Positions 33,548 through 64,000 of a DNA stretch of 64,000 nt are shown piece by piece; the stretch's first letter is position 1, and every line of letters begins with the position of its first letter. Source of the DNA: Gadus chalcogrammus (Eukaryota; Chordata; Actinopteri; Gadiformes; Gadidae). The DNA is taken from the NCBI RefSeq assembly GCF_026213295.1, contig NC_079422.1, forward strand, positions 26,926,206 through 26,990,205, given 5' to 3'. The position numbers and the translations under genes are program-made. The notes under the pieces are model-generated. The model saw only the letters and a list, made by a program, of their open reading frames with translations, did not search any database and was not told where the DNA came from.

Positions 33548-34796
33548 TGGCAGGAGTCCAGATACCAGGCCCTCCGTCTGCAGATGAAGGAAAAGCTGCT
33601 CCACATTATGATGACTTCATATTACGCGTGTTTAAATCGGGCCACACTTTGTTCTTTGTTAAATCGGGATTTGGAACTCTGAGCCACGGCTCTTTAAACG
33701 GATCTGTTCTCCGAACGTGGTTGGAGACCTCGGCGTTTCGGCTGCGGTCCTTTTACGCGTTACTTTGTCGAGATATCAGCGATTGGGGAGGGGAGGGGGG
33801 AGCTCATGCATCTGTGAGCACGAGAATTTTTCTTTATCCTCACTAATCCGATAAAAATTAAAGAGATAAAGTTGACAACGAGACTCGGTCGGTCGGCTGG
33901 ATCTCGTATCGTGTACCGCAGTGCCCCCTCGTGGCACGTTTCAGCAAGCACGGGTCTACAAATGAAATCAATCCAATAATAAGGTAATTAGCGCGCCAAG
34001 ACCCCAATTAAGGAGAGCAGTTCTTTGGTGAGCCAGCCGCGGAGTGGAGAGAGACAGAACTAAAGTCACTGAGTCCACAGGCACACTTCATAAGTGTTGC
34101 CTAGCCTACTTTTCTCTAACCTTTGAGGCCAAGGGGCAGGCCAGCACAACAGAGAAGCGTTCATGTGGGAATATTAACATTTAGGAGCCCTGAGAGGACC
34201 GCGTCACTCAGGCATCACTCTGAGCGGTTCTTCATACGCGACCTTTAGGTCCACAGCACGCAGCTTTAAGTTAAACTGTTTCTAAAGGAAAGAGAGAAGC
34301 CCAACACTGGAAAAGGCCTTCTGCAATTGGCGCCCTTATCTCAAAGAACATGAACATATAAGGATTTAACTGTTAAGCCTAGGAGATCGTGCAGGTCTGA
34401 TGGAATGAAGCCTACCGAGTTTTTTGGTTAAATCCCCACAATGCATAGGAATTCTCTTGAATTGGAACCAGATTTACATTGTTTTCTTTACCGTGATTTA
34501 CCCGATTGCTCCGTGCACGAGTGTGTGCGTGGTCTCCTCGCCTCGTTATTAATCAGAAACACAGAACAGTACGAAAACACATCTTCGGCACGCAGCCTGA
34601 CCTTTCAGACCTGTGGCCCCGGGGCCCTAGCGCCCCTCCCCCGCCGAGACCTTTAGCTCCAGCCGGGCCTCAGCCACACGGACCCGCGGAGCGGGGAGAG
34701 GTCACGGCGCACTTTAAGGCGCTTTGGTGGACATTTGCGTTGTACGTGTGAAAGACCTCGCTTTAACGCATCCCCAACGGGTGTGTTGTGGGGTGG

Positions 34797-34928
<132 letters not shown>

Positions 34929-35840
34929 TGAGTACATTTAGTACAACATGGAAGCTCCGAAAATTATATACTTTTGGGGGGGGGTTCAAAAAAAAGTTGT
35001 GCTAATTATGAACGTAATGACATTCTGCCACTAGATGTCATGATTCTTCTGTTTAAACAAGACGTTTCATGAAAATAACTCATGCCATTCATTTAAAACC
35101 TCTAGCAAGAAGCAAAAGTCAAAAACACGACTTAAAAGTACAATTTAATACTCACGGTATTGTGAGTGCCCTTTAAAAAAAAAATCAAATCATGTAACAT
35201 TAAAGTTTTAAAATGTAAGGCGTACCGTTCAGAGTTTTAAGATTGCAGAACGCTGATGTAGGCCTACTTTAAAAACGAAAGAATGACGCAGCGGGGAAGT
35301 GCTGAACCGCAACGTTTACCATGAGAGACGTCTCCCTGAGGCAGAACCACGGGTTGGAGGCTGCCTCTCGCTGTGGATACTTCATATATCCAGCTATATT
35401 TATACATCCAACGTGGTGAAGCCCTCTAAGACTGAAGTACTAACGGTACTCTGATGAGACTGTAGTAGCCTACTCTGAAGAGACTTTACTATTCTGTTGA
35501 GACTTTATAATGATACTATACTACTCTGATGAGAGTGTAGTACACCCTCTCCCTCTCCTCTCTAAATGTGTTTTCATGAATGCTTTTCATTGTTCGTCCC
35601 TGATTATTATTCCTTGGTCTTTTCTCCGACATTATCGGGTGCTGATACAAAAATACAAATAAAAGTACCAATAAATTCTGCTGCGGTGGTTTAGAAGCTC
35701 GGAGCGTCCGTGGTCAGTGACGTCACACCGGTCTCCATGACAACCAGGCAAACCAAAACATCTCACGTGCAGAACGAGCTCTCGTGCAACGTGGGGGTAG
35801 AGAACCACGCAGAGGCAGACGAGTCTTTTAGGCTCAGGCC

Positions 35841-35972
35841 GTACCTTAAGGACTGATCCGGGACCTGTTTGATGCTCCAATTCTCTAACCAATCAGCTTT
35901 AGGCTGAGACGGTACCGTACCTTAAGGACTGATCCGGGACCTGTTTGATGCTCCAATTCTCTAACCAATCAG
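35841..35972. repeat. 76-bp tandem duplication
   Basis: GTACCTTAAGGACTGATCCG... ending CTCTAACCAATCAG occurs at 35841 and again at 35917, nearly identical over the first 56 bases. Each copy contains a CCAAT motif (AACCAATCAG). Confidence 0.9.
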
Positions 35973-36038
35973 TAACCTGGTGAGGCTTTAGTTTCTATTA
36001 GCATCGCCTCGCCTCAGTTAAGGTAAAAAAAGGGGTGT

Positions 36039-36162
<124 letters not shown>

Positions 36163-36554
36163 CCCAAAACTAAGGAATTACAATTCTATGTAAATCTCTT
36201 ATGGCAAACCTTCTTAATCATGATCAATGTCATTCAAGTATCCCTCGAAGGTGTGTAGAAACAGACAACATCTCACCCTTTCACAGTCCTGCAAACGAAA
36301 GAGGAAAGTTCCGTCGTACATCTCCTTGATATTTCCTCTCACAAAACTCACCAGAAAAGAGAAGAAAAGACATGCAGTTGGCCCCTGGCCCCAGCAGGGG
36401 GCCACAGTGGGGCCTGGTACTAAGGCTGACGTCACAGTGTCAGCGCTACATCGGGGCGTATTCTTAAAAGGAAAAGAGAAGAAGAAGCCACATTCATCCA
36501 CGCAAAAACACAAAGATATTATTAACAGCAAAAGTGCGAGGGTCCTGCAGTCCG

Positions 36555-36770
36555 CACGCCCTGGGGGCAGATAGACACGCCCTGGGGCAGATAGTTCTGT
36601 AGCGTGGGGCAGCTAGATAGTCACGCTCGGGGGCAGATAGACACGCCCTGGGGCAGATAGTCACGCCCTGGGGCAGATAGACACGCCCTGGGGCAGATAG
36701 TTCTGTAGCGTGGGGCAGCTAGATAGTCACGCTCGGGGGCAGATAGTCCCTCCGCGGGGCAGACAGTCCT
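36555..36770. repeat. CACGCCCTGGGGCAGATAG repeat
   Basis: About eight units of 18-20 bases with a higher-order copy containing TTCTGTAGCGTGGGGCAGCT. It lies just 3' of the plekha2 stop, so probably in its 3' UTR. Confidence 0.85.
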
Positions 36771-36848
36771 GCCGCGCGGGGCAGACGTCGTGTCTAGACG
36801 TCGGTGGTGCGGATGCCGTCCTCGTCCAGGCTGAAGGGGAAGGCGTGT

Positions 36849-43456
<6,608 letters not shown>

Positions 43457-43490
43457 CTGGGGAGAGAGGAGGGAGAGGAGGGGGAGGAGG

Positions 43491-43590
43491 NNNNNNNNNN
43501 NNNNNNNNNNNNNNNNNNNNNNNNNNNNNNNNNNNNNNNNNNNNNNNNNNNNNNNNNNNNNNNNNNNNNNNNNNNNNNNNNNNNNNNNNN
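43491..43590. other. Assembly gap, 100 N
   Basis: Exactly 100 N, 34 bases upstream of the first visible plekha2 exon. Missing plekha2 5' exons, and possibly the shared 5' region with the CLUH gene, would lie here. Confidence 0.98.
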
Positions 43591-44782
<1,192 letters not shown>

Positions 44783-44820
44783 ACGTCTCCCCGCCCAGTG
44801 GCGTCCCGGAGGCCTTCGTC

Positions 44821-63749
<18,929 letters not shown>

Positions 63750-63845
63750 GTAGGTCGCCCCCAGCCACCCACATCCTGCTGGGCTTTATGGCAACACGCT
63801 GGCCTCGATTACATCTCATAAACATCTAGATTGTACAATCTAGAT

Positions 63846-64000
63846 CAGGGATGGGCAACTGGCGGCCCGCGTCCTCACTCAGTGCGGCCCGCATCCTCAC
63901 TCAGTCAGGCCCGCACATAATAAAAAATAAATAAATAAATAAAATAATAATAATAATTGATCGAGTTACAGAAAACTCGGTCAAGAAAGATGAGAAGAAT
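63846..64000. mobile_element. Left end of a second hAT-like element, cut by the window
   Basis: CAGGGATGGGCAACTGGCGG followed by repeated GCGGCCCGC, the type of end seen in many teleost hAT relatives. The other end is not visible, so no target duplication can be checked. Confidence 0.55.

Overview
The window is nuclear DNA of a ray-finned (teleost) fish, most likely a percomorph-grade species. The evidence is interrupted vertebrate genes with GT-AG introns, teleost-type dispersed repeats (tRNA-like SINEs, hAT-type elements) and a very heavy load of micro- and minisatellites. I cannot fix the species. Two runs of exactly 100 N (17896-17995 and 43491-43590) are assembly gaps, and both cut into genes.

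Layout, left to right. (1) 1-501, +: the last two coding exons of slc8b1, the mitochondrial Na/Ca exchanger NCLX. (2) 2293-16284, -: a complete tpcn1 (two-pore channel 1). The 26 coding exons I placed sum to 2517 nt, an open frame of 838 codons plus stop. slc8b1 and tpcn1 converge at about 0.95-1.0 kb. (3) 17111-17710, +: first coding exon of iqcd (dynein regulatory complex subunit DRC10), head-to-head with tpcn1 and running into the first gap. (4) 20268-27987, -: tbx5 with an intact T-box; its C-terminal exons are missing. (5) 28-36.8 kb: no recognisable gene, mostly simple repeats. (6) 36849-43456, -: plekha2 (TAPP2) without its first exons, which should lie in or beyond the second gap. (7) 44821-63749, +: a CLUH-family gene, 22 exons and 1165 codons in frame, continuing past the window edge.

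slc8b1, tpcn1, iqcd and tbx5 keep the content of human 12q24.13-q24.21. plekha2 (human 8p) and CLUH (human 17p) do not belong to that block, so a synteny breakpoint lies between 28 and 36.8 kb. In human the gene upstream of TBX5 is TBX3; here it is plekha2, and the tbx5 protein looks diverged. This fits a second teleost copy (tbx5b-like) that lost its tbx3 neighbour.

The most unusual feature is the tandem-repeat landscape. In several places the repeat unit contains a splice site or a stop codon, giving arrays of decoy donors or acceptors beside real exons (tpcn1 exons 2, 9 and 17, iqcd exon 1, plekha2 PH1 exon) and a duplicated gene end (plekha2). Six 3' splice sites lie next to long (TG)n tracts. 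A GAGGTGAAG-type minisatellite inside the CLUH reading frame adds about 110 Glu/Lys/Val residues. I found no operon, CRISPR array, RNA gene or novel multi-gene system.
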